From positions 124,368 through 188,367 of the forward strand of contig JALGYY010000047.1 of NCBI GenBank assembly GCA_025782575.1: a stretch of DNA of 64,000 bases. Reading direction: 5' to 3'. This document shows positions 46,512 through 55,090 of this stretch, piece by piece. The stretch is from a bacterium. GTDB lineage: Bacteria > Orphanbacterota > Orphanbacteria > Orphanbacterales > Orphanbacteraceae. How positions within the stretch are numbered: the stretch's first letter is position 1; every line of letters begins with the position of its first letter. The translations under genes were made by a program, and so were the position numbers. A model generated the notes under the pieces. That model was not told where the DNA came from, did not search any database, and saw only the letters and a list, made by a program, of their open reading frames with translations.

Positions 46512-47187
46512 ACTTGTAGCCCACTCCTCGAATCGTCTCCACTCGATCTCGATGGGATCCCAGTTTTTTCCGGATCGAATTGATATGGACGTCAATCGTC
46601 CTGTCCGCCACGATCGAGCCGTCGCCGATTCGTTCAATGAGTATCTGTCTGCTGAAGACACGGCCGGGATGTGCGATGAGCGCGTAGAGCAGCAGGAATT
46701 CCGCTCTCGTGAAATCGACCGGCTCTCCGTCGACGCAAACCTCGTGCCGCTCCGGATCAACGATAATCCCGCCCCGCTCCAACGGCTCGCCAATCCCCTC
46801 ACTTCCCTCCCGCTCCGCCCTTCGGAGCACAGCCTTTACACGTGCCACAAGTTCTTTGGGGCTGAAGGGTTTAGTGATGTAGTCATCTGCCCCCATGCCG
46901 AGACCGAGTACGAGATCGCTCTCTTCTCCCTTGGCTGTAACCATGATCACGGGAATGCGGGCGGTTCGTCTGCTTTCTCTGATTCGGCGGCAAACCTCGA
47001 GACCATCCATTTCCGGAAGCATGAGATCGAGAAGGACCAGGTCAGGCATCCGCTCCCGGACGCCCTTCCTGCCGCTCTCGCCGTCGGAGTAGGCGAACAC
47101 ATCGAATCCTTCGCGGGACAGGTTGTAAGACATCACTTCAACGATATCCGCCTCGTCTTCAATGATGACGATTCGGCCCGTTGCCAT
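46495..47187 (-). CDS. OmpR/PhoB-type response regulator
   Basis: The protein (230 residues) has a receiver domain with acidic Glu10/Asp11, the phosphorylation Asp54 (LVLLDLMLPEMDG) and a Lys in DYITKPFSPKEL, then a winged-helix DNA-binding domain (VDFTRAEFLLLYALIAHPGRVFSRQILIE, RTIDVHINSIRKKLG, IRGVGYKF). ATG 47187 has AGGAGG eight bases upstream and is preferred to GTG 47196. No sensor kinase lies next to it, so the partner is unknown. The AlkP lipoprotein gene is upstream on the same strand, 25 bases away. Confidence 0.9.
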   Translation of the reverse strand: MATGRIVIIEDEADIVEVMSYNLSREGFDVFAYSDGESGRKGVRERMPDLVLLDLMLPEMDGLEVCRRIRESRRTARIPVIMVTAKGEESDLVLGLGMGADDYITKPFSPKELVARVKAVLRRAEREGSEGIGEPLERGGIIVDPERHEVCVDGEPVDFTRAEFLLLYALIAHPGRVFSRQILIERIGDGSIVADRTIDVHINSIRKKLGSHRDRVETIRGVGYKFIDSP

Positions 47188-47212
47188 GGGACGCACCTCC
47201 TGACGGGGGACG

Positions 47213-49048
47213 CTATTGAAGATAACCGAGCGCTTTCAACTCCTCGACAGTCTTAGGATCGATCTCGGTACGGGGTGCTTCGGCCAGATAGCCGATCAAA
47301 ATATTCACGGGTCCGCCGCCGAGAGTAGGAGTCGCTCTCGCTCGCCGGCGATCGATTGCCGCCTCCGCCGAACCTGCGGCAATCTGCAGCGGGAGACGGC
47401 TCGGACTATGGCCTTCCGATCCGATTGATATCAATCGCGTGTCGCAAAGTGCGCCATTGAGATCGAATTCGCAATCCAGGGCCGCCCGGGGTGGGTCGGT
47501 ACGGAAGAAGATCACCTGGCGGGGTGGAATCGCGTTCTTTTCCATTGCGAATCCTTCGGCGAACTCGTCCAGTTGAAAACGAAAGCGAAACCCTTCATCC
47601 GTCTCTTCCAGCACGTCGTCATCATTCATATTTCGCGACACGATGTCTTGAACTTTTCCGGAAACGCGGATGCGGCCTTCCACGAGCGCAGGCTCCGGCC
47701 CGCCGGAAATGACGATCCTGTATCCCGCCTCGAACGGTGCGATTCTCTCCTCAATTTCGCTTCTCATTGCGGCTGCGATCGCCCGCTCCGTTCTTGCAAT
47801 GTTCTTCGTCTCTTTCGGGTCCGTACTCAGATTGAAAAGCATGAATCGTTCCTGGGGCCTGGTCTGATAGATCGCCTTGAAGTCCCCTCTCCGGAGTGCG
47901 AAGAGCTCAACCAGGTCCCGGGATTCGTCCATGAACATCGGCCGGGTTTCATCCGTTTCACGGCGCCCCGCAAGAGGGATGAGATTGCGCCCGGCAAAAC
48001 CCTTCCCCGCCGTATCGATGCCGGCGAGCCGGGCGAGGGTGGGGAGCAGATCAAGCAGCGTTACCGGCTCGTCGATCTCGGTTCCCCCCGACCAGGCTTC
48101 GGGGAACCGGATGATCAGCGGTACGCGAACCTGCTCTTCCCAGAGCCGCTCACCGTGCTGATAGCCATTGTGGTCGAGAAATTCCTCGCCGTGATCGGCT
48201 GTCAGGACAAACGCTGAACTCGAGTAGATCCCCTTCTCCTTCATGAGGTCGATCAGTTTTCCGACAAAATTGTCTGTGTGCAGGATCTCCCCATCGTAAA
48301 GGTCGACTATCCCGCGCGGCACTTCCGCGGAGGGACTGTCGTCCTTGAATCGGAACGAGGGGGGGCCGTCGTAACCGGGTGCGACAAGTTCGACGAGCTC
48401 GGTCGGTGGACGATAGGGGGAGTGAGGGTCACGCGTGTGAATATAGAGGAAGAGGGGACGGCTGTTATCACGACTGGCGAAAAACGTTTCGATCGTATCC
48501 CAGACATCCTGGCCCTTGGCCTCTCGAATGCGATCCCGGCGTTTTACAACGTAAAAAGAATCAAAACCCTGGTCGAATCCGAACTCTCCTGTGATCCAGG
48601 GGGAGGCGACGATCGCCGCCGTTTCGTAACCGTTATCACGGAATATCTCCGCGGCGGTTTCGAGATCGCCGGCCAGAACATCGGCCTTCTCCAGAGCGCC
48701 ATGAGTGATCGGATAGAGGGAGGTCATGATTGTGGCGACGGACGGCTTAGTCCAGGGGGAAGCGGAATAGGCCTGGCGAAAGAGAACGGCATCGCTTGCG
48801 AGTTCTGATATACGTGGGGAGGTCGGTCGTTCGTACCCGTATGTCTGGAGGTGGTCAGGCCGGAGGGTGTCGACCAGCCAGACCACGATTATGCGGGGCG
48901 AGGGAGGACTGCTGCGGGAATCACCGCTCCGCTCGCCGCAGCCGAACAGAGCGAGCAACGAAGTTAGAAGCAGAATCGCATGCCCGGCGAAGCGAGCGCC
49001 CCCGTGAATCTTTCCGGCGTGAGCCCGATGGAACAGACAGCGTATCAT
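47213..49048 (-). CDS. Second AlkP-superfamily (sulfatase-like) lipoprotein
   Basis: The protein (611 residues) has a lipobox (LLALFGC), the start IIVVWLVDTLRPDHLQTYGYERPTSPRI, the nucleophile region SPWTKPSVATIMTSLYPITHG, HTRDPHSPY, LTADHGEEFLDHNGYQHGERLWEEQ and the end LKALGYLQ. The nucleophile position appears to be Thr in W-T-K-P-S-V, so formylglycine formation is not expected, and the class is AlkP-type hydrolase or phosphoglycol transferase rather than proven sulfatase. A C-terminal β-domain of about 150 residues is added. The long N-terminal stretch before the signal suggests the true start may be further in, but no better start codon is obvious. Confidence 0.75.
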   Translation of the reverse strand: MIRCLFHRAHAGKIHGGARFAGHAILLLTSLLALFGCGERSGDSRSSPPSPRIIVVWLVDTLRPDHLQTYGYERPTSPRISELASDAVLFRQAYSASPWTKPSVATIMTSLYPITHGALEKADVLAGDLETAAEIFRDNGYETAAIVASPWITGEFGFDQGFDSFYVVKRRDRIREAKGQDVWDTIETFFASRDNSRPLFLYIHTRDPHSPYRPPTELVELVAPGYDGPPSFRFKDDSPSAEVPRGIVDLYDGEILHTDNFVGKLIDLMKEKGIYSSSAFVLTADHGEEFLDHNGYQHGERLWEEQVRVPLIIRFPEAWSGGTEIDEPVTLLDLLPTLARLAGIDTAGKGFAGRNLIPLAGRRETDETRPMFMDESRDLVELFALRRGDFKAIYQTRPQERFMLFNLSTDPKETKNIARTERAIAAAMRSEIEERIAPFEAGYRIVISGGPEPALVEGRIRVSGKVQDIVSRNMNDDDVLEETDEGFRFRFQLDEFAEGFAMEKNAIPPRQVIFFRTDPPRAALDCEFDLNGALCDTRLISIGSEGHSPSRLPLQIAAGSAEAAIDRRRARATPTLGGGPVNILIGYLAEAPRTEIDPKTVEELKALGYLQ

Positions 49049-49078
49049 GGTAATCAGTTTACATGAATTGGGAGAAGC

Positions 49079-49107
49079 TTGACGGAGAAGATCCCGCGCC
49101 CTAGGCT
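49079..49107 (+). promoter_or_regulatory. Possible sigma-70-type promoter for the 49150 gene
   Basis: TTGACG (49079-49084) and TAGGCT (49102-49107) are 17 bases apart. The -10 is weak. A second TTGACA lies at 49113-49118 without a matching -10. Confidence 0.35.
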
Positions 49108-49149
49108 GCCGCTTGACAGTTCACTCGGATCTCAATCAGGGGGAGCGCC

Positions 49150-50409
49150 ATGCGAATACGATCCCGGAATGCCTTCTACTCATCACTTTTCCTGTTCGCT
49201 CTGATTTCGGTCGCCATTGCCCTTCCAGGCCGGTCATCGGCTGCCACCCCCGGCATATACGACTCTGAACTCGGGCCGGCGGAATTGAAGATCGAGGGGG
49301 CGCGGTTTGTGCTCCACTTCCGTGAGCTTGCCGACTTCCTGATCGAGGGAACGGTGGGAGGGACCTGCACGGTGACCACTCTGGACGGGTCTGTCGGCGC
49401 GAGTTGGGTGGATCGTCCGGACGGACAGTTCGCGATTACCGGGGCAGGGGATGCACTCGAGTTCACGCTATTGGAGCAAGCGCCTGATGGTATTATTGAC
49501 GACGTTTCGGCGACCTCAGAGTCAGCCACGACCGACGCTCCCCCGCCACCTTCCATAACCACCGCCACAAAAGCGGCAGACGGCGACCCTGTGCGGGATG
49601 AGTACGGCGGGTATGCGTTTCGATGTCCCAAGGGCTGGAAAGCGAAACAGGGGAGAGCCGGCTGGACGATCCGAAGTGCCGCGTCCGGGGTCTCGATTAT
49701 CGTCATGGCTCATACGATGAACAGTCGAACTGAACTGAGAGAATCTCTTCGAGCCGGACTCCATTCCGCTGAAGACGGCACCGCCCTCAGCCTGGATGGA
49801 GACCTCGAATCTTTTGGTGAGTCCGGAGCCGCTTCCCGGTTCCGAGGGACATTACGCGGGGAAAATGTCGAGGCGTACAACGTGGCCCTTCTCGCCCCCG
49901 GCAGCGGCGGTGTTTCCATTTTGGCTACCGCGGATCCCTCTCAATTTGATGAAGAAATCCGGGGAAAGGTCCGAGCGATTGCCGCAAGTGTTTCGTTCAT
50001 AAAGAAAACAGTTCATCCGGAAGTTTCGAAATGGAACTCGAGACTCGCAGGCGGGCGGTTTTCCCAAGTGGAGAGCGACTTCTCTTCGAGTTCGAATCTC
50101 AGCGGCCAGATGACCGGCAGCGGCTATTTGATCGAGCGACATCTCGACCTCTGTTCGGATGGGAGCTATCGATTCCAGTCATCCAGCGACTATTCAGTGA
50201 ACGCCGCCGCCGCCGGGGTCGCGGGCGGTGCGAGCACGGATTCCAAACAGGGCCGGTGGGACATCGACTTCGTACAGGGACATGTGGTGTTGAATCTGCA
50301 TGATTCGACCGGGGAATCGTTCGCCCATCTGCTCGGCGTTTCGGGAGACCAGATCCTGTTCAACGGAGTGGGTTTGGATCCCAATGGCCGGGCAGCCTGC
50401 GGCTGGTAA
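49150..50409 (+). CDS. Secreted protein of unknown function
   Basis: The protein (419 residues) has a signal peptide (LFLFALISVAIALPGRSSA), a short β-rich domain, a Pro/Thr/Ser linker (TTDAPPPPSITTA), then a middle domain (YGGYAFRCPKGWKAKQGRAGWTI) resembling the PsbP/Mog1-like fold seen in lipoprotein-sized secreted proteins, and a C-terminal lipocalin-like β-region (RFSQVESDFSSSSNLSG, RHLDLCSDGSYRFQSSSDYSV, RWDIDFVQGHVVL). I recognise no specific family. GGGGGAG sits just before ATG 49150. Confidence 0.6.
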   Translation: MRIRSRNAFYSSLFLFALISVAIALPGRSSAATPGIYDSELGPAELKIEGARFVLHFRELADFLIEGTVGGTCTVTTLDGSVGASWVDRPDGQFAITGAGDALEFTLLEQAPDGIIDDVSATSESATTDAPPPPSITTATKAADGDPVRDEYGGYAFRCPKGWKAKQGRAGWTIRSAASGVSIIVMAHTMNSRTELRESLRAGLHSAEDGTALSLDGDLESFGESGAASRFRGTLRGENVEAYNVALLAPGSGGVSILATADPSQFDEEIRGKVRAIAASVSFIKKTVHPEVSKWNSRLAGGRFSQVESDFSSSSNLSGQMTGSGYLIERHLDLCSDGSYRFQSSSDYSVNAAAAGVAGGASTDSKQGRWDIDFVQGHVVLNLHDSTGESFAHLLGVSGDQILFNGVGLDPNGRAACGW

Positions 50410-50569
50410 AGCCGTAATACAAACACTCAAACCGGTTATTACCCGCATTTTTCATCTCCTTTGAAATACGTTTGAGTCGCTGAGGCCGTTCACTCGTCTT
50501 ATGGGTGGGACGAGACTCAAACCGACGGTCCCCGATACGCCAGGTGCTTCATTCAACCCGGAGATGAGC

Positions 50570-53266
50570 ATGAAAAAGCACAGGCTGCTCATGCTGCCCC
50601 CGCTCCAGACGGTGGCAATAATTTTCACCCTTCTGATTGCGGTCAATACCTTCCCGGCTACGGCCGAGAGTTCATCTAAACGAGTTGCGGTCGCCACCAG
50701 GCTGAACGGCGCATCAATCCGACTGGACGGTTCACTCGACGAAGATCTGTGGGAAGACGCCCTCTATACGAGCGGTTTCTTCCAAAGAGATCCGGAAGAA
50801 GGATCCCCCTCGACGGAAAGAACGGACGTAGCCTTCTTCTATGACGATCAGGCGCTATATGTCGGCGCGCGGCTCGAAAAATCAGATGGGAACGAAATCA
50901 TCGCAACCGTTTCGAGGCGGGACAATCCGGGCAATTCGGAAGCGTTCATTATTACGCTCGACACCTATCACGATCGCCGCACTTCCTACAGTTTCGCCGT
51001 AACTGCCACTGGTGTAAGGGTCGACTACTACCATGCGAGCGATTCCGAAGGGAACCGGGACTACTCGTACGATCCGGTCTGGGAGGCGAAAGTCGCCCGT
51101 ACGGAATTCGGGTGGACGGCAGAGATGCGCATCCCGTTTTCGCAGCTCCGTTTCAACGATACCGATTCACAGATCTGGGGCCTCAATATGAATCGCTGGA
51201 TTCCGAACGGGAATGAAGACACCTATTGGGTTTACATCCCCAAAAATGAAACCGGCTGGGCCTCCCGTTTCGGTGAGCTGCAGGGGATCGAGGCAATCAG
51301 GGCGTCCCGGCGGGTCGAGCTGATGCCTTACTTCGCGAGCAATGCCACAGTTACCAACGACTTCGATGAAGATGACCCGTTTACGGATGGCCGTGAACTA
51401 AAGGGCCGGATGGGGGGGGATCTCAAGATGGGTGTCGGTCCGAACCTGACGTTCGAAGCGGCGTTCAATCCTGACTTCGGCCAGGTCGAAGCGGATCCTG
51501 CCGAAGTAAACCTGAGTGCCTTCGAAACCTTCTTCGATGAAAAGCGTCCCTTCTTCATTGAAGGAAGTCAGCTGCTCGCGGGGAACGGAGCGTCCTACTT
51601 TTACTCACGACGAATCGGGGCGGCGCCTCACGGTGGCGCGGACGGCGACTTTATCAACAGTCCTGACAACACGACGATCATAGGAGCGGGTAAATTGACA
51701 GGGCGGCTCTCGAACGGCCTCTCTATCGGCGGTCTGGGAGCGATCACGTCGAGGGAGTACGCCAATACTTCGACTGCCCTCGTGGAGAAGACGGGGTCGG
51801 AGATTGATACGCTGGATGTGCGTGACAAAGTCAAAGTAGAGCCCCTGACCGGTTACGGTGTTCTCCGTCTTCAACAGGAATTTGGAGAGGACCATTCCAC
51901 CGCCGGACTTTCTTTTACGGGAGTGGCGCGGGATCTCGGCGAATCGAAGGACCTCGCATCGATACTGAACAGGCAGGCTTATGCGGGGGGTGGGGATTTG
52001 AACGTGCGGTTCCGCGGCGGAGAGTATGTACTCGGCGGTGCGGCCGGGTTCAGCTATATCGAGGGAGATAGCGCCGCGGTTCTGCGGGCGCAACGTTCGA
52101 GCAGGCGGTACTTCCAGCGCCCCGATGCCGATCACGTTGATGTCGATTCCTCGCGCACTTCTCTCGGTGGTTACACCTATGCCAGCTGGTTCGAGCGGAA
52201 CGGCGGAAAGCACTGGCTCTGGGGACTTGGAACGTCCGGGGAGTCTCCCGGATTCGAAATCAACGACGCCGGACGGCTCCGCTCTGCCGACGACATCGAA
52301 GGATGGGCAAACCTCACCTATCGCGATAACAAGCCGGGAAAGATCTTCAGGAATTACAGCGCCAGGATCAACACCAACCACGGGTGGAACTTCGGCGGTG
52401 TGAAGCAGAATACTACGGCATCGCTCAATCTGAACGGGACATGGGACAATTTCTGGAGCAGTTGGGCCGGCGTGTGGACCGGCTTTCGTGTGAAGAGCGA
52501 CGCGTTGACACGGGGCGGCCCGCTTATGGAAACACTCGACGTATGGAGCGCCTGGTTCGGCACGCAAAACAGTTTTGCTTCGAATAATTCCTGGTTCTTC
52601 AATCTCGATTACGCCCGTGACGAACTCGACACCTGGAACTTCAATGTGAATGGGCGTTATGGATTCAAGCCGGGGGAGCGCTGGGAAGTCAGCCTGGAGC
52701 CTCGATACTCTCAGAGCATCGACGGCCGGCAATTCATCACGTCCCAGGGGAGAGGTGCCGAATCGAGCCGGCCGGGCGCTACTTTCAACCGGCGCTACAT
52801 CTTCTCGTGGATCGACAGGAGTACTTTGTCGACACAGTTCCGGTTGAATTACTCCCTTTCCCCTGATCTCTCCATCGAGGTCTACACGGAACCGTTCGCT
52901 TCGAGCGGTCGATTCTATGATTACGGCGAGCTCGAGCGGGAGGGGGGGCGCCTGCTTCAGACCTATGGGCGTGAGGGGGGGACGGAACTATCGATCGACG
53001 AGGACGGGACCCGCAGGGTGACGGATGGCGGGGAGGAATTCGAACTCGGTAACGACGACTTCAACGTCCTTTCGTTCCGGAGTAATGCTGTGCTTCGCTG
53101 GGAATGGCGGCCGGGGAGCACATTCTTCCTGGTCTGGCAGCAGAATCGAGCGGAGTCCTCTGATGAAGGGAGCCTTGTGGGCGGCAGAGATCTCTTCGAT
53201 ACATTCAATGGTGAGGGAGAGAACTTCTTCGCAGCCAAAATCTCCTATTGGATCCCGATTCAATAG
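50570..53266 (+). CDS. DUF5916 outer-membrane protein with CBM9-like N-terminus
   Basis: The protein (898 residues) has a signal peptide, a CBM9/DOMON-like N-terminal domain (IRLDGSLDEDLWEDALYTSGF, VAFFYDDQALYVGARLE, TAEMRIPFSQLRF) and a large β-barrel with DUF5916 hallmarks: NPDFGQVEADPAEVNLSAFETFFDEKRPFFIEG and YFYSRRIG. It ends with an aromatic-rich strand, as outer-membrane barrels do. The function is unknown; the pattern suggests export or binding of carbohydrate. ATG 50570 has GGAG six bases upstream. Before it, ACTCAAAC (50425-50432) and GTTTGAGT (50470-50477) form an inverted repeat. Confidence 0.8.
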   Translation: MKKHRLLMLPPLQTVAIIFTLLIAVNTFPATAESSSKRVAVATRLNGASIRLDGSLDEDLWEDALYTSGFFQRDPEEGSPSTERTDVAFFYDDQALYVGARLEKSDGNEIIATVSRRDNPGNSEAFIITLDTYHDRRTSYSFAVTATGVRVDYYHASDSEGNRDYSYDPVWEAKVARTEFGWTAEMRIPFSQLRFNDTDSQIWGLNMNRWIPNGNEDTYWVYIPKNETGWASRFGELQGIEAIRASRRVELMPYFASNATVTNDFDEDDPFTDGRELKGRMGGDLKMGVGPNLTFEAAFNPDFGQVEADPAEVNLSAFETFFDEKRPFFIEGSQLLAGNGASYFYSRRIGAAPHGGADGDFINSPDNTTIIGAGKLTGRLSNGLSIGGLGAITSREYANTSTALVEKTGSEIDTLDVRDKVKVEPLTGYGVLRLQQEFGEDHSTAGLSFTGVARDLGESKDLASILNRQAYAGGGDLNVRFRGGEYVLGGAAGFSYIEGDSAAVLRAQRSSRRYFQRPDADHVDVDSSRTSLGGYTYASWFERNGGKHWLWGLGTSGESPGFEINDAGRLRSADDIEGWANLTYRDNKPGKIFRNYSARINTNHGWNFGGVKQNTTASLNLNGTWDNFWSSWAGVWTGFRVKSDALTRGGPLMETLDVWSAWFGTQNSFASNNSWFFNLDYARDELDTWNFNVNGRYGFKPGERWEVSLEPRYSQSIDGRQFITSQGRGAESSRPGATFNRRYIFSWIDRSTLSTQFRLNYSLSPDLSIEVYTEPFASSGRFYDYGELEREGGRLLQTYGREGGTELSIDEDGTRRVTDGGEEFELGNDDFNVLSFRSNAVLRWEWRPGSTFFLVWQQNRAESSDEGSLVGGRDLFDTFNGEGENFFAAKISYWIPIQ

Positions 53267-53355
53267 TCCGCATTCCGTAAGAAATTCCGTACCCTGCGCC
53301 ACCAACCGACATGAGAGCCGCGTATTCCTTTCCGCGGCACTCTGAGGTGAGTGGT

Positions 53356-54327
53356 ATGCAGCAGGCAACTTGTTCCCGGACGATTAACCGCCCTGGTGCG
53401 GAAGCGGCCAGAAGGCTTCTTCTACTCGCGGTGGGCGCCATTTTGTCAGTCTGTGCGCCCGCCGCCCCTCACCTCCATGCCGGACCATGGCCACGCGAGC
53501 CTGGCGAGTCCTATATCAAACTGTCAGGAAGCTATCTCTCCACTGGAAAGGAGAGGAACTTTCGTGGTGATCAGCTGGACATCTTCGAGGAACGGCTGAG
53601 CTATACGGATGCCCGCTATGATGACCTCAATCTGAATGCCTACGTTGAATACGGTTTGACACGAAGATTGACACTGGTCAGCCAGCTCCCCTTCAAATAT
53701 GTGAGAGCGGAGAGACTGGAACTGGGAGGTGCCTACTTCGAAACCAGGCGAGTGGAGACGACCACAGCCGGCTTCGGTGACCTGGGGCTCGCGCTTCGTT
53801 ATGGGTTTCTCGATCGCGGAGTAGTAGCTGCGGTACAAGGGGGTGCCAAGTTACCTCTCGGCTATGACCCGACCCCCCGGGACAGCCCCCCGCTCGGGAC
53901 GGGTGAGGTCGACTACGATGTCCGGCTCCTCTTCGGAGGGAGCCTGCAACGGATTCCGGCATACTGGAGCGGTGGTGGTGGCTATCGGTATCGTGGGGGA
54001 ATCTATCATAATGAGTATATCTATGAGGTTGAGTTCGGTATTACTACGACGAACTGGCTCTTCAAGATCGCACTCGATGGTATTGAGAACAGTGCGGATC
54101 CCCAGGATCTGGTCGGTGCGCCTGTGGTAACGCCCCTCCCGGGTGGAGGGGGGAGTTTTGCGGTCGTTGTAGGCGACCAGAACTACACGAAGCTGACGCC
54201 GTCGGTTTCCTATGCTATCGGACGGGGGCGCTGGTTCACGGCAGAACTCAGCACGCTTCTGGCCGGCGAAAACACGGTTGACGGAACGACACTCTCGGGA
54301 GCGTTCACATTCGCGCGATGGAGATAA
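53356..54327 (+). CDS. Outer-membrane beta-barrel, paralogue of the 55091 gene
   Basis: The protein (323 residues) has a signal region (LLLLAVGAILSVCAPAAPHLHA) and alternating β-strands: GESYIKLSGSYLSTGKERNF, LNAYVEYGLTRRLTLVSQLPFKYVRAE, FGDLGLALRYGF and a final YAIGRGRWFTAELSTLL strand. It resembles small transporter-like barrels of environmental bacteria. It matches the gene at 55091 over most of its length, and the two flank a DUF3179 gene. ATG 53356 has GAGGTGA six bases upstream. Confidence 0.75.
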   Translation: MQQATCSRTINRPGAEAARRLLLLAVGAILSVCAPAAPHLHAGPWPREPGESYIKLSGSYLSTGKERNFRGDQLDIFEERLSYTDARYDDLNLNAYVEYGLTRRLTLVSQLPFKYVRAERLELGGAYFETRRVETTTAGFGDLGLALRYGFLDRGVVAAVQGGAKLPLGYDPTPRDSPPLGTGEVDYDVRLLFGGSLQRIPAYWSGGGGYRYRGGIYHNEYIYEVEFGITTTNWLFKIALDGIENSADPQDLVGAPVVTPLPGGGGSFAVVVGDQNYTKLTPSVSYAIGRGRWFTAELSTLLAGENTVDGTTLSGAFTFARWR

Positions 54328-54337
54328 GGAGAGGGCC

Positions 54338-55027
54338 ATGATGAGAATGCGTGATATGCGAATCGGCATGCCGGGGACTCTGGTAGTCCTTCTCGGGATT
54401 GTTGCCGGGTGCACTACGGGAGCGGATGAGATTGCGGGAGCGGGTGATGTGGCCGAGGAGGGGGATAAAATATTTATCACTGATCGGAGCGGAAAGTCCT
54501 GGGAAGTGTCTCATGCGAAAGAAGCGTACGGGTTGCAACCTGAACTGTTCCAGTTCGGCCTCGGCCCTGATGCGATCCGACCGATCAACAACGCCCGGTT
54601 CCATGAGCCCGGAGATGCCGGTTATCCGGGGAGCGAGGAGACCTTCCTGGTTCTTGCTACCAGAATCAGCGACGACGCACGGGCGTATCGAATCACTACA
54701 ATGAGCAGGAATGAGGTGGCGAACGAGGTGTTCGGCGACAATCATGTCGCCCCTGCGTACTGACCTCTCGTCGACCTGGCTGCCGTGTACAGCCGCGAAA
54801 TCGATGACGACGTCCTTACGCTCGCTTCGAGCGGTTGGACCTACGACTTTACCTTCGTGCTTTACGACAATCAAACCGAGAGCCTCTGGTATCATCTCCA
54901 GGGAACTACAGGGCTCACCTGCATCAGCGGGTTTTACCAGGACCGTTTTCTCCCTGAGTTCGAGTCGGTCAAAACCCGATGGAGTACGTGGGTTGCTGAG
55001 AATCCGGACACGAGAATCATGCGCTAA
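54338..55027 (+). CDS. DUF3179 lipoprotein with in-frame UGA at a conserved Cys (candidate selenoprotein)
   Basis: The frame begins at ATG 54338 (AAGGAGAGG just upstream), with a lipobox (LLGIVAGC) and the DUF3179 sequence RFHEPGDAGYPGSEETFLVL and TMSRNEVANEVFGDN. A TGA at 54761-54763 (codon 142) stops the frame after HVAPAY. In the same frame the family continues: PLVDLAAVYSREIDDDV, SSGWTYDFTFVLYDNQTESLW, LQGTTGLTCISG and EFESVKTRWSTWVAENPDT, to TAA 55025-55027. Family members read Y-C-P-L-C here, so TGA takes the first Cys; the second is Val. Hairpin GGCTG-CCGTGTA-CAGCC (54778-54794) starts 14 bases after the TGA and its loop 19 after. If not selenocysteine, it is a fresh pseudogene. Confidence 0.65.
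54778..54794 (+). promoter_or_regulatory. Possible bacterial SECIS-like hairpin after the in-frame TGA
   Basis: Five perfect base pairs, GGCTG (54778-54782) with CAGCC (54790-54794), enclose the loop CCGTGTA, whose first base is 20 bases past the TGA. Bacterial SECIS elements sit at about this distance and usually have a G in the first two loop bases; here the first G is third, so the match is incomplete. Confidence 0.3.
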
Positions 55028-55090
55028 CGGAGTGATCCTGCCGGGTACCCCACATCCTGTAACCGATCCACGGTGAATCTGGAGAGAGCA

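Noticed and set aside
50425..50477. ACTCAAAC/GTTTGAGT inverted repeat as riboswitch or terminator
   Set aside because: Eight bases with a long loop and no further structure; not enough to call.
54761..54763. Genetic code with TGA as a sense codon
   Set aside because: Several other genes end in TGA where their families end, including the four-base ATGA overlaps.
54785..55027. Separate small gene starting at GTG 54785
   Set aside because: It is in the same frame as the DUF3179 start, continues the family sequence without break and has no ribosome site of its own.
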